64,000 bases of DNA from Flavobacteriales bacterium UBA6051 (lineage in GTDB: Bacteria; Bacteroidota; Bacteroidia; Flavobacteriales_D; Crocinitomicaceae), in the NCBI GenBank assembly GCA_002427735.1, contig DIYP01000016.1:248001-312000 (forward strand), given 5' to 3'. Position 1 is the first letter of the stretch. Every line of letters begins with the position of its first letter. The translations under genes and the position numbers were made by a program. The notes under the pieces are model-generated. The model had not been told where the DNA came from. It saw only the letters and a list, made by a program, of their open reading frames with translations, and did no database searches. Below are positions 35,407-45,414 of the stretch, in pieces.

Positions 35407-37125
35407 ATGGAAAGCTTGAATTTTACAGATCAGTTGAAAGCGTTCGCAGGGAACGAGGATTTACTAGCAGTGAGTAGAGATGTGAATGATTTGCGCTCGA
35501 AGTTTGATGACTATGTGCTTGAAGAAGAACGCAAAATGCAAGTCAAAGAACTGGAAGCTGAAGAGGCTGGAGAAACAGTAAATCTTGATGATCGTAAAGC
35601 CGAGCTTTTAAAAGAAAAGGATGCGTTTTATGAAGTCTACCAATTTTTCAAAGAGGCAAAGAAGAATGCTTTAGAAGAACGTAATGCTGTTGAGACAAAG
35701 AATTTAGGCGAAAAAACAGCTTTAATCAAGCAGTTGAGAGAAATCGTTACCTCCGAGGAGAATATCGGGGCTGCTTTTGGTGGATTAAAAGAAATTCAAG
35801 ACAAGTGGAAAGAGATCGGTGACATCCCGCGTAACAAGCGAAGTGAGGTAGAAACTGAATACGCTCACCTACTGGATGATTTCTTTTACAATATTAAGAT
35901 CTACAAAGAACTCAAAGAGCATGATTTTCATAGAAATCATCAATTAAAACTGGCATTGATTGGCGAGTTGAAAACTTTGAATAGTCTGGACTCGATCAAG
36001 GAAACAGAGACGCAACTTAGAAAATTACAAAATGACTGGAACGATATTGGTCCAGTGCCGAACGAGGAGTGGGAAGCATTAAAAGAAGCTTACTGGACAG
36101 AAGTTCGATCTGTTTATAACAAAGTCAATCGTTTTTATGACGATCAACGTGCACAGCAACAAGTGAACCTGGAACAGAAACAAGCGCTTCTCGAAGAAAC
36201 CCGAGCACTTGTTTCCGAAAAAGATGGTCTTGACAGCGTTAAGGCTTGGGATGCAAAAACAAAGAAAATCCTTGATGTTCAAGCGCGATGGAAGACCATT
36301 GGTTTTGGTCCTCGTAAGGAAAATGAAGCTATCTGGAAGGATTTCCGTGCTGTATGCGATGAATTTTTTACGGCAAAAAAGGAATTCTTTGGAACAGTGC
36401 ACCAGCAATATGATGCCATTGCTGAGAAGAAAAAAGGACTGATTGCAAAAGCAAATGAGTTAAAAGACTCTAACGATTGGAAGAACACAGCAAATAAGTT
36501 GAAGCAACTTCAACAACAATGGAAACAACTCGGTCACTCAGGTGTGAAACATGAGCAAAAGCTCTGGAAAGAATTCCGAGGAGCTTGCGATGCTTTTTTC
36601 AATGCACGCTCTAACCATTTTGCTGCGCAAGACCAGGAATTTGAAGATAATCTTAAACAAAAAGAAGAATTACTCAAAACCATTTCCGCGTATAAACCAG
36701 AAGGTGATAAGTCGCAAACGCTTGCAGACTTAAAACAATTCTCCAACGATTTTAATGCAATTGGTCGAGTGCCTTTAAAGCAAAAGGATGCTATTTATAA
36801 AGCATTTAAAGATGCGATGGATAAACTTTATGGCGATCTAAAAATGGAAGGCGCAGAAAAGGAAAAAGTATTATTTCAGGCGAAAATCGAAACAGCTCAG
36901 GCAAGCCCTAACGCAAGTCGCATGCTTAGTAACCTTAAGTTCGAAATTCGAAAGGAAATTGACAAACAGGTGAAGGAAATTGCACAACTTGAAAACAACC
37001 TTGGTTTCTTCGCGAATAGCAAGGGTGCCGAATCACTGAAGAAAGATGTTGAGAAAAAAGTGAATAAAGCAAAAGATAAAATAACCGAACTCAAGGCGAA
37101 GTTAAAAATGATACCGAATGAATAG
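35407..37125 (+). CDS. DUF349 repeat protein
   Basis: A 572-residue, highly charged helical protein composed of about five tandem DUF349 units of roughly 75 residues (recurring FKxARxxF-like helices and the W(K)xIGxxPRK motif: KEIGDIPRNKR, NDIGPVPNEEW, KTIGFGPRKENEA, KQLGHSGVKHEQ, NAIGRVPLKQKDA). The last ~80 residues are a coiled coil. DUF349 proteins are cytoplasmic, widespread in Bacteroidota, and of unclear role. The start is ATG at 35407; the longer frame starts with TTG. It overlaps the next gene by eight bases. Confidence 0.9.
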   Translation: MESLNFTDQLKAFAGNEDLLAVSRDVNDLRSKFDDYVLEEERKMQVKELEAEEAGETVNLDDRKAELLKEKDAFYEVYQFFKEAKKNALEERNAVETKNLGEKTALIKQLREIVTSEENIGAAFGGLKEIQDKWKEIGDIPRNKRSEVETEYAHLLDDFFYNIKIYKELKEHDFHRNHQLKLALIGELKTLNSLDSIKETETQLRKLQNDWNDIGPVPNEEWEALKEAYWTEVRSVYNKVNRFYDDQRAQQQVNLEQKQALLEETRALVSEKDGLDSVKAWDAKTKKILDVQARWKTIGFGPRKENEAIWKDFRAVCDEFFTAKKEFFGTVHQQYDAIAEKKKGLIAKANELKDSNDWKNTANKLKQLQQQWKQLGHSGVKHEQKLWKEFRGACDAFFNARSNHFAAQDQEFEDNLKQKEELLKTISAYKPEGDKSQTLADLKQFSNDFNAIGRVPLKQKDAIYKAFKDAMDKLYGDLKMEGAEKEKVLFQAKIETAQASPNASRMLSNLKFEIRKEIDKQVKEIAQLENNLGFFANSKGAESLKKDVEKKVNKAKDKITELKAKLKMIPNE

Positions 37126-37843
37126 GTTCGTAAATACATTACTCCTTTTCATTTTAATCCCGACGATGTTTCTTGCGATCGTTGTGGGGTTTGATATCAC
37201 GCTTGCTTTCCTTAAAAAGTATTATATCACGCTAACACTTGAGTCCGACGGTACATTTAGCACTTCGGTGACTGGAAATACGGTCCGCATGCTTCCGTAT
37301 CAGTTAGAGATTTTTCTGGGACTTGGATTACTCGTGTTTATAATCAACCTTAGACGCTCTATTAGACGCTGGATGGGGATGCGCATTGTTTCCAGAACAG
37401 AAAAGTTTAAGTGGAATGCTCCTGTCAGCGCGGCAAGAAAAAAACGTGTTCTCACGTATCTAACGATGGAAGGACTTGTTTTTGCATTCGTAGGAATTGC
37501 GCTATACATACTGACTCCTTTTGCATGGATGCCTGCGCTTGGCTACGGTTTTGTCGCTATTGACAATCTCATTTTTGGCATTGTTGGTTCTTCAAAAAAC
37601 CTCTTTCGAATTGGTTTATCATCAAAAGCATTGATCGTTGCCGACCGAGAAGTAACACTCCTTTATTTTACGGGGCTACGAAAAGTGAGTGTGCACCAAC
37701 AAAGCATTTATTTTGATTACATCAAAAATCTTCAGCTATCATTTCCTTCCAATTGTATTCAGGACGAAAATCGCGAAACATTTATGCGGCTTCTGGAGGA
37801 ACAAATGGATCCGGATAAAGTTTACTTCTCCAAAAAACTATAG
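37118..37843 (+). CDS. Membrane protein, unknown function
   Basis: A 241-residue membrane protein with about four helices (roughly 7-28, 62-80, 115-133 and 138-158) and a C-terminal cytoplasmic domain of ~85 residues (SSKALIVADREVTLLYFTGLRKVSVHQ), which resembles a PH-like fold, as in bacterial membrane proteins with PH domains. The start codon overlaps the end of the DUF349 gene (ATGAATAG), so the two are coupled. Function unknown. Confidence 0.75.
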   Translation: MNRFVNTLLLFILIPTMFLAIVVGFDITLAFLKKYYITLTLESDGTFSTSVTGNTVRMLPYQLEIFLGLGLLVFIINLRRSIRRWMGMRIVSRTEKFKWNAPVSAARKKRVLTYLTMEGLVFAFVGIALYILTPFAWMPALGYGFVAIDNLIFGIVGSSKNLFRIGLSSKALIVADREVTLLYFTGLRKVSVHQQSIYFDYIKNLQLSFPSNCIQDENRETFMRLLEEQMDPDKVYFSKKL

Positions 37844-38002
37844 ATTTTGAAAATCTAGTTGAATTACGCCTAACTCCACAAGTTAACATAACCTTAATAT
37901 TTAACGTATTGAGCCTGAGTGGTTCGTTTTTTTTCATATTATTTTAATATTGGCTAGAAACCTTGATATTTGTTGGTAACAAGTAACTAAAACTACACTA
38001 CG

Positions 38003-41000
38003 TTGTCAACGAAATTCAGATTTGGATTAGGGGCATTTCTATTTATGCTTCTTTCATTTTCCACAAATGCGCAAGGTATTTCTGAAGCCCGTGAATGGAA
38101 TCAATTTATCCTTGAAGCAATTCGAAACGACTTTGCACGACCTACTGTGCATGCCAGAAATCTATTTCACCATTCGGTTATTGCTTACGATGCATGGGCA
38201 GCCTATGACCCTTCGAAGAAACGCTATTTTCTAGGTGATACGCTGAATGGTTACGTTTGTGAATTTGATGGAATTGATATTCCGTTGGACATCCAGGCAG
38301 CCAGAGATGAAACCATTGCATACGCTTCATTCAGATTTATACAAAATCGCTATAATAATTCGCCCAACTATCCTCAAACCTACAATCTGATCTATAACTA
38401 TATGGTTCAAGAAGGGTATGACGTCAATAATACTTCAACGCAATATGCAACTGGTGGACCTGCAGAATTGGGAAACTACCTCGCTGAGCAAATTCAATTA
38501 TACGGCTATACGGATGGTTCGAATGAAATCAATGACTACGGTAACACTTTCTATACCCAGGCCAACCCTCCCATCATCATGGCTCAACCGGGAAACCCCG
38601 ACATTGTAGACCCCAATCGTTGGCAACCTATTACGCTTACAGAAGCAATTGATCAAGCTGGTAATCCGATATTGAGTACCCCAGATCATCTTTCACCTGA
38701 GTGGGGTGATGTTGTTCCATTTTCGCTGGACACCACCATGTACACAGAACTTGTAAGAGACGGAAACACGTACAAAGTTTATGCTGATACAAACGCTCCA
38801 GCACTTTTAAACCTTCTGGACTCTTCGGACTGGGATTCTTTTTACAAGTGGAATCATACACTGGTTCCAATCTGGCAGTCTCACCTTGATCATACGGACG
38901 GAGTCATGTGGGATATTTCTCCCGCTTCCATTGGAAACAATACTTGGTATCCATCTACGGAGGCGGAGTATCAGACTTTTTACGATCTCCTAAACGGTGG
39001 AGATCCTGGTACTGGTTATGCACTGAATCCCGTGACAGGTATGCCATATACACCTCAAATTGTACCAAGAGGAGATTATGCACGCGTTTTAGCTGAATTT
39101 TGGGCAGATGGTATTGACTCTGAAACTCCTCCAGGGCATTGGTTCGAGATTTATCATTATGTAACCGATCAACCTACATTTGAGCGTAAGTGGCAGGGAA
39201 TTGGCCCTGATCTTGATGTGCTCGAATACGATGTAAAGGCGCATTTAGCCCTAGGCGGCGCCATGCACGACGCGGCAATATGCGCCTGGAGTCTTAAAGG
39301 TTTTTATGACTATATCAGACCTGTTTCTGCGGTCCGATATATGGCTGATCAAGGACAAAGCAGTGACGAGAATTTGGCAAGTTACGATCCGAATGGTATA
39401 CCACTATTACCTGGTTATGTTGAGTTAGTAGAAATTGGAGATCCACTTGCTGGGCAGTGGAATGAAAATGTCGGAAAAATCAAATTATTTACCTGGAAGG
39501 GACACGAGTATATTTCAGATCCATTGACGGAAGTGGCTGGAGTTGGCTGGATTTTAGCAGAAAACTGGTGGCCTTATCAGCGCCCAACGTTTGTAACACC
39601 TCCTTTTGCTGGGTTTGTATCTGGTCACTCGACTTTCTCCAGAGCAGGAGCAAGAATAATGGAGTATATGACCGGATCAGAGTACTTTCCTGGTGGTCTC
39701 GGAGAGTTTCAAGCGCTCCAAAACGATTACTTAAAGTTTGAAGATGGTCCAAGTATGACAATTACGCTTCAATGGGCATCCTATCGCGATGCTGCAGATC
39801 AATGCAGTTTGTCGAGACTTTGGGGAGGAATTCACCCACCAATCGATGATATCCCGGGAAGACTAATTGGTGAGGAAGTTGGCGCACTCGCATTTGACTA
39901 TGCAGATTCCATCTATGATCAAAATTGTCCTGCACTAATTGAGACAATTATCAGCGATTCTGTTCTAAATATCAGTGATATTGGTAGTCAATTTACGATG
40001 TCCTTTCAGTTCAATGTAGCGATGGATACTGCGCAAAATGCGTCAGTATCATTGTTAACTCCACAATTGTCAACAGCTGTTGGTTTGAATGACATTTATT
40101 GGGTGGACTCATTCAATATGGTAGCATTGTTTGACGTGCTTAATAGCACGCTTGAAATATACGAAACACGCATTGAATTATCGAATCTGATGACAGGAAG
40201 CGGAGATGCACTGCCCGATTATATCTTGTCCGATTTCTTCCTCGTGGATACGCGCCGTCCTGAACTAGATGGGATTAATGCGAATTATACGGAAATCACA
40301 GATGCAGAGACCGGACTCAACCTTACTTTAGATCTGGATTTCAGTGAAATCTGTGACACCAATTTTGTTCCTTCCATTGCATTTCAATCACCAGGACTTG
40401 TGAATCCAACCCTCGTTTTTAACCCTACACTTTCAGCTTGGATAAGTGACACCGTATACAGCGCTTATTATGCAATTTCAGACTTTGATGAGACGATCAC
40501 GGACATTGAGGTTGAGGTTGACATGGTAAACGATGCTTATGAAAATACAATGACGACCGCACTAGTGCAGAACGTTTTCATTATTGACACTGAGAATCCA
40601 TTGATGGTCGCAGTTAGCTCAACCGATACCTTACTGACTCAAAGTGATTTATTAAGCCCTCAATTTACGGCGACGATAACGTTTAGCGAAACGATGGACA
40701 TCGCAGTAATTCCTTCAATTAGTTTTTATGATCAATCTGCATTATACGGCACGGTAATTCAAAATCTGGCACAAACCAGCTGGATCGATTCAACCAATTT
40801 AAGTGCAGAATTTTTCATCTTCAATAATTCCAATGATTTAATTGCTTTGGACCTGAACTGCACCGGAGCAGTTGATAGCCGAGGAAATTCGTTAGGGAGC
40901 ACACTGTTTTCAAACGCTATTTATTCAGACATGAAATCTCCGGAAGTTACTTGGACTGTATCAAGTGTGGCATATATCGCTGATAGCAGCGTCACAGCAA

Positions 41001-41872
41001 ATGACTACTATGTGGATGTCAACTTCAGTGAACTCATGGATACAATGGTCAAACCGCTTGTCGTTCACGAAGCCAGTCAAAATCTAACAAACACTGTGCA
41101 ATACAATGTCCCAGCAAGCTACTTCTTAGATTCCATGAACTACAGAGCTATTTTTCAAGTGCTAGATGAAAATATTGAGGTAAATCCGGTGCATTTGAAA
41201 GTTGAATACGGACGGGACTTTGCTGGTAACTTGCAGACTGTTTATGTGGACTCGGGCTTCATTCAAATTGACACAAAGAATCCAGAAATAATTGGACTCT
41301 ACGCGAATGACTATATACTTGATCAAATCAACGATCCGTTTGATGTTGTAGTGCTCTTTAATGAAGCGATGCTCCAATCACAGACGACGAGTATTGTTTA
41401 CAATCCCGCTATTACATTACCTCTGGTATTGAATCTGGACAATGCTTCTTGGACAAATTCAACAACATATGAGTTCAATCATACTTATTTGTCCCCTCCC
41501 AATCAGTCGACAGACTTTGCTATTTATCTGGACAGTGCTGTTGATGTAGCCGGGAATAAATGTATTCCATTAGAAGTACAGGACTTTTTCAGGGTAGAAC
41601 TGCCTTTGGGAATATCAGAAAACGAGTTCAATCAGTTCAATCTTTATCCTACACTTTTATCGAATGGAGATCAACTGACATTGACCCTAAACACTAAAAT
41701 GAATATCAGTGATTTATGGCTGCAGCTGATTAGTCCTTTGGGGCAACAAAGTCAAAATATACATTTTACAGGTGATGGTGTTTTATTTCAATCTGATCCT
41801 ATTAATGTAGCTCCCGGAATGTATTATTTAAGGAAGGACAATCGTCAATTCAAACTAATCGTGACACAGTGA
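38003..41872 (+). CDS. Secreted vanadium-haloperoxidase-like protein with T9SS sorting domain
   Basis: A 1289-residue exported protein. Translation most likely starts at TTG (38003), because the signal peptide (to TNAQ, residue ~24) begins there. Residues ~30-640 form a PAP2/haloperoxidase-type domain with the vanadate or phosphate pocket: Lys and Arg in SLKGFYDYIRPVSA (~430-443), GFVSGHSTFSRA (~535) and SRLWGGIHPP (~603). All are present, so haloperoxidase or phosphatase-like chemistry is possible. Residues ~650-1200 are about four beta-sandwich modules (VDTRRPELDG, IDTENPLMVA, MKSPEVTW, IDTKNPEIIG). Residues ~1215-1289 are the T9SS sorting domain. The next gene overlaps its stop by four bases. 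Confidence 0.88.
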   Translation: MSTKFRFGLGAFLFMLLSFSTNAQGISEAREWNQFILEAIRNDFARPTVHARNLFHHSVIAYDAWAAYDPSKKRYFLGDTLNGYVCEFDGIDIPLDIQAARDETIAYASFRFIQNRYNNSPNYPQTYNLIYNYMVQEGYDVNNTSTQYATGGPAELGNYLAEQIQLYGYTDGSNEINDYGNTFYTQANPPIIMAQPGNPDIVDPNRWQPITLTEAIDQAGNPILSTPDHLSPEWGDVVPFSLDTTMYTELVRDGNTYKVYADTNAPALLNLLDSSDWDSFYKWNHTLVPIWQSHLDHTDGVMWDISPASIGNNTWYPSTEAEYQTFYDLLNGGDPGTGYALNPVTGMPYTPQIVPRGDYARVLAEFWADGIDSETPPGHWFEIYHYVTDQPTFERKWQGIGPDLDVLEYDVKAHLALGGAMHDAAICAWSLKGFYDYIRPVSAVRYMADQGQSSDENLASYDPNGIPLLPGYVELVEIGDPLAGQWNENVGKIKLFTWKGHEYISDPLTEVAGVGWILAENWWPYQRPTFVTPPFAGFVSGHSTFSRAGARIMEYMTGSEYFPGGLGEFQALQNDYLKFEDGPSMTITLQWASYRDAADQCSLSRLWGGIHPPIDDIPGRLIGEEVGALAFDYADSIYDQNCPALIETIISDSVLNISDIGSQFTMSFQFNVAMDTAQNASVSLLTPQLSTAVGLNDIYWVDSFNMVALFDVLNSTLEIYETRIELSNLMTGSGDALPDYILSDFFLVDTRRPELDGINANYTEITDAETGLNLTLDLDFSEICDTNFVPSIAFQSPGLVNPTLVFNPTLSAWISDTVYSAYYAISDFDETITDIEVEVDMVNDAYENTMTTALVQNVFIIDTENPLMVAVSSTDTLLTQSDLLSPQFTATITFSETMDIAVIPSISFYDQSALYGTVIQNLAQTSWIDSTNLSAEFFIFNNSNDLIALDLNCTGAVDSRGNSLGSTLFSNAIYSDMKSPEVTWTVSSVAYIADSSVTANDYYVDVNFSELMDTMVKPLVVHEASQNLTNTVQYNVPASYFLDSMNYRAIFQVLDENIEVNPVHLKVEYGRDFAGNLQTVYVDSGFIQIDTKNPEIIGLYANDYILDQINDPFDVVVLFNEAMLQSQTTSIVYNPAITLPLVLNLDNASWTNSTTYEFNHTYLSPPNQSTDFAIYLDSAVDVAGNKCIPLEVQDFFRVELPLGISENEFNQFNLYPTLLSNGDQLTLTLNTKMNISDLWLQLISPLGQQSQNIHFTGDGVLFQSDPINVAPGMYYLRKDNRQFKLIVTQ

Positions 41873-44295
41873 TAAGAGTTGGATTTATCATATTGTTTGT
41901 ACTCACACTTGCGCCGTTAACTTTAACTGGTCAGACACTCACGGATATTGCCGCATTACAAGGCATTAACTTTCTTCAGAGCACATCTGATCATCAGGCA
42001 AATGGTTTGTCTTTCTATGATTTTGACAACGATGGATGGGACGACCTTACTTTTGCTTCTCCCTTTGATTCGCTGCGCATTTATCGGAATAACAACGGCA
42101 CATTTGTTCAAATGGCTTCTTTCTTTATGTCAGCCGGAGATATGCGCTCCGTACTCTGGGTAGATTACGATAATGATGGAGATTTAGATCTGTGCACTTC
42201 AAATTATGACGTCGGTGTTCGCATGTATAGAAATGACGGAAACTTTACGTTTAGTGAAGTGACATCATATATTGGCATATCGCCGCTCATCGATAGAACC
42301 TATGGAATCAGTTTTGCAGACCCTGACGCAGACGGAGATCTCGACTTATACGTTTGTTTATACGAAGGAGCTTTTGAACAGACTCCATCCCGAAATCTAT
42401 TCTATGAAAATCTTGGCAATAGTTCTTTTGATGAGATCGGCATGCAAATCGGCATAGATAATAGCTTTAAAGCAAGCTTTGCTTCCACCTGGTTTGATTA
42501 CAATAACGATGGTAACATTGATTTACACGTTGTTAATGATCGAAGTCAATTTGATGATGCCTTATATCAAAATAATGGCGGTTTATCATTTATGGATGTT
42601 GCCACCGCCGTCGGTGTTGAAAATCCAGACAGCTATCCAATGACAACTTCAGTTTCTGACTATAACAACGATGGATACATTGATATTTTCATGAGCGATA
42701 TTGCTAATGGCTCAGGTATTCCAGGAAACTCAGGAGATTATCGTCTTTTGGAAAATCAAGGAGGGACGAACTTTGTTGATATGGCGCCAGTCTATAATAT
42801 CGATACCACCATCTTTGCATGGGGAGGTCTTTGGGCAGACTATGATAATGATGGATACGAAGATTTATATGTGGCTACTTCATATATTGACACATTGAAT
42901 AATCCTGATAGAACTTCTCTACTTTATCACAATGATGCAGGTGCCGGTTTCACACTAATGAATGACTCCATCGTTGGTGATATTGTATGCTCTTCCTACT
43001 CTGCTGTAAAAGGTGATATCAATAATGATGGCTTCTACGATATCATTGTTCAAAATGATAACGTTAACCCCAATGTTTTGTTGAACAGCGGAAATGGAAA
43101 TAACTACATTAAGATTACACCTGTTGGTACACTTTCTAATAATCAAGCTATTGGAACAAAGGTACAGGTGTATGCAGGAGGTATTGCGCAATATCAACCT
43201 GTTTTCTGTGGAACAGGTATGTGTGCTCAATTCTCCCAGCATATGATTTTTGGCACTGGCACTTCAACTACGGTAGACTCTGTTGTACTTACTTTTCCTA
43301 GCGGAATTGTTGTCCGACGTTTCGACCTTCCCGTTAATCAGAGTTACACCATATCAGAGCAAATACAGATCGCTGTTGATATGGTTCCTGGTATGGACAC
43401 CCTTGTATTGTGTCCCGGGACAACCGCTACACTTGGTGTAACGGGGTATTCAAGCTATCTATGGAATACGGGGAGTCAAGATTCTCTCATCACCGTTTCT
43501 GCAGCGGGGGATTATTCGTTCAATGCCTACAACGCAGCGCTCGATACCGTGTATGAATCCTCAAGTATTCACATCATGTACGAGCATATTCCTATTTATC
43601 AAGAAATCGTAACTGATCCGATTTGCGGTGTTGGCTTAAATGGTTCTATTGAAATCTTGTTTGCCAACAATCAAGATTCTTTGAATACAATTGATTGGTC
43701 TACTGGTGATCAGGGAACCTTACTTGATACGCTGCCAGGTTGGTACTCTTACACTATCACTACACCAAATAATTGCACATACTCAGGGAATGCCACCATT
43801 AATCCGACAATGCCCTTTGACGTACAGTTTATGACATCTCCCGAAACAAATAGCGATGGAGGTACTGTACAGTTTTACACATTTGGTGGCACCCCACCCT
43901 TTACCTATGTTTTAGATAATATAGAAATAACTGACTTTGAAGATAGCCTCGATGCAGGCGCTTATCAAGTCGAAATAACAGATGCCAATGGCTGCGTCGT
44001 CATTGTTGATTTCACGATTAATGATGCAACAACCACAGCTGATATCAATTCCATCGAAAAGTCGGGAATTCAGGTGTACTATGCTGCCGATAAAATTTGG
44101 ATCTGTGGTCCTGTTTCTGATATTGAGACGATCAACTTGTTCGATATGTCAGGTAGAGAAATAAAACTGCGAGAGTCCTGGACAAAGGTGAACGATAATT
44201 GCCTTCAAAACGCCTCGGAAATTTCTTCTGGCCTTTACCAACTGAGATCCGAAGGAAAAACGGGCGAACATTCATCAGCTCTTTTCATTCATTAA
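41869..44295 (+). CDS. Secreted FG-GAP/VCBS and ASPIC/UnbV protein
   Basis: An 808-residue exported protein that starts with GTG overlapping the haloperoxidase stop (GTGA), so the pair is translationally coupled. The signal peptide ends at about residue 21 (LTGQ). Residues ~30-400 hold several FG-GAP/VCBS calcium-binding repeats (DFDNDGWDD, DYDNDGDLD, DPDADGDLD, DYNNDGNID, DYDNDGYED). Residues ~400-500 match the ASPIC/UnbV domain (NNYIKITPVGTLSNNQAIGTKV and TVDSVVLTFPSG). SprB-like loops follow. The end (INLFDMSGREIKL to SALFIH) is a T9SS-like sorting domain, a weakly conserved one. A beta-propeller surface protein, possibly for binding or adhesion. Confidence 0.85.
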   Translation: MIRVGFIILFVLTLAPLTLTGQTLTDIAALQGINFLQSTSDHQANGLSFYDFDNDGWDDLTFASPFDSLRIYRNNNGTFVQMASFFMSAGDMRSVLWVDYDNDGDLDLCTSNYDVGVRMYRNDGNFTFSEVTSYIGISPLIDRTYGISFADPDADGDLDLYVCLYEGAFEQTPSRNLFYENLGNSSFDEIGMQIGIDNSFKASFASTWFDYNNDGNIDLHVVNDRSQFDDALYQNNGGLSFMDVATAVGVENPDSYPMTTSVSDYNNDGYIDIFMSDIANGSGIPGNSGDYRLLENQGGTNFVDMAPVYNIDTTIFAWGGLWADYDNDGYEDLYVATSYIDTLNNPDRTSLLYHNDAGAGFTLMNDSIVGDIVCSSYSAVKGDINNDGFYDIIVQNDNVNPNVLLNSGNGNNYIKITPVGTLSNNQAIGTKVQVYAGGIAQYQPVFCGTGMCAQFSQHMIFGTGTSTTVDSVVLTFPSGIVVRRFDLPVNQSYTISEQIQIAVDMVPGMDTLVLCPGTTATLGVTGYSSYLWNTGSQDSLITVSAAGDYSFNAYNAALDTVYESSSIHIMYEHIPIYQEIVTDPICGVGLNGSIEILFANNQDSLNTIDWSTGDQGTLLDTLPGWYSYTITTPNNCTYSGNATINPTMPFDVQFMTSPETNSDGGTVQFYTFGGTPPFTYVLDNIEITDFEDSLDAGAYQVEITDANGCVVIVDFTINDATTTADINSIEKSGIQVYYAADKIWICGPVSDIETINLFDMSGREIKLRESWTKVNDNCLQNASEISSGLYQLRSEGKTGEHSSALFIH

Positions 44296-44331
44296 GTCCT
44301 GATTCTCACTTTCTTTTTCAGCCAAATTCTG

Positions 44332-44339
44332 TATATTTC
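44332..44339 (+). promoter_or_regulatory. Putative -7 box of the LD-carboxypeptidase gene
   Basis: TATATTTC matches TAnnTTTG except at the last base and ends three bases before the ATG at 44343, again suggesting a leaderless transcript. No TTG is found at the ideal -33 spacing. Confidence 0.35.
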
Positions 44340-44342
44340 CTT

Positions 44343-45374
44343 ATGCAGAAAATTAGTCGAAGAAGCTTTGTTCCGCTCCTCGGAACAGCACTCATTGGGG
44401 CGTCTTGCCTTTCTTTTGAAGATCCTATTACGAACAATGCACCAGAAGGTGTAATCCTTCCGAATCGCTTAAAAAAAGGCGACAAAATTGGCATCTTCGC
44501 ACCTGCAGGCCCTATTCGAAATACGTCAGAAATTGATGATTTCATCAACGTTCTTAAAAATCTGGGATTTCGAGTTAAAGTTGGAAAAAATGTAGCGGAT
44601 CAATTTGGTTATTTTTCGGCTGATGATCGCAGTAGGGCCAAGGAGTTTATGGAGCTCATAGAGGATCCTACTGTTCAGGGGCTTTTTGCCATTCGAGGTG
44701 GTTGGGGATGTGCCAGGATGGCCGAATACCTTGATTTAGACAGCATTAAAAGGAGCCCAAAAGTAATCATGGGCTTCAGTGATGTTACCACGCTGTTGAA
44801 TAGTATCAGCTCTAAAACCGGACTGATCACCTATCATGGTCCAAGTGGAAATTCAACCTGGAATGACTACAGTGTTGATTACCTGAAACGTTTGTTGATT
44901 GATGCAGAAGTTGTCCAATACAAAAACACTTCTCCCGACGATGCAAACATTGTAACCCTTTCTCCCGGCGAGGCTGAAGGAATACTTTATGGTGGAAACT
45001 TAAGCGTCATTTCCAGTCTGGTCGGAAGCGATTATCTACCCGACTGGAACGGTTCATTGCTCTTTCTGGAAGACGTAAATGAGGAACCCTATCGAGTAGA
45101 TCGAATGTTGACACAGTTGAGCTTAGCAGGAATCTTTAATGAGGTAAATGGAATTATACTGGGCGGATTTCGGAAGTGTGAGCCGGAAGAACCGGATCGC
45201 TCTTTTAGTCTTTTGGAAGTGTTTGAACAGCATTTTTCAGGACTCAAGATCCCCGTTTACTTTGGCGCTCAAATTGGACATATTCGCAATAAATATACGG
45301 TCCCTGTTGGACTACCGGCAAAAATGAATGCGGACTACGGTACGTTTACGATTAGTCATCCTGCAGTCATTTAA
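44343..45374 (+). CDS. LD-carboxypeptidase (S66 family), Tat-type leader
   Basis: A 343-residue murein LD-carboxypeptidase that trims tetrapeptides in cell-wall recycling. The nucleophile Ser is in GFSDVTTL (~140), the Glu in LFLEDVNEEPYRVDR (~240) and the His in GAQIGHIRNKYTVPVG (~309), the full S66 triad. The N-terminus SRRSFVPLLG is a twin-arginine motif followed by a hydrophobic stretch, so export may use Tat, which is unusual since most family members are cytoplasmic. I use the ATG at 44343; a longer frame from 44199 overlaps the previous gene and is not conserved. Confidence 0.88.
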   Translation: MQKISRRSFVPLLGTALIGASCLSFEDPITNNAPEGVILPNRLKKGDKIGIFAPAGPIRNTSEIDDFINVLKNLGFRVKVGKNVADQFGYFSADDRSRAKEFMELIEDPTVQGLFAIRGGWGCARMAEYLDLDSIKRSPKVIMGFSDVTTLLNSISSKTGLITYHGPSGNSTWNDYSVDYLKRLLIDAEVVQYKNTSPDDANIVTLSPGEAEGILYGGNLSVISSLVGSDYLPDWNGSLLFLEDVNEEPYRVDRMLTQLSLAGIFNEVNGIILGGFRKCEPEEPDRSFSLLEVFEQHFSGLKIPVYFGAQIGHIRNKYTVPVGLPAKMNADYGTFTISHPAVI

Positions 45375-45389
45375 TTCTTGATTTATCGA

Positions 45390-45397
45390 TATCTTTG
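45390..45397 (+). promoter_or_regulatory. -7 box of the DUF748 gene
   Basis: TATCTTTG is an exact match to TAnnTTTG, 18 bases before the ATG at 45415. The transcription start is expected near 45401, giving a leader of about 14 nt. Confidence 0.5.
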
Positions 45398-45414
45398 CGC
45401 GATCAAAAAATGAT

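Noticed and set aside
44199..44342. Extension of the LD-carboxypeptidase frame into the previous gene
   Set aside because: It is the out-of-frame overlap with the end of the FG-GAP gene; the Tat-type leader starts at 44343.
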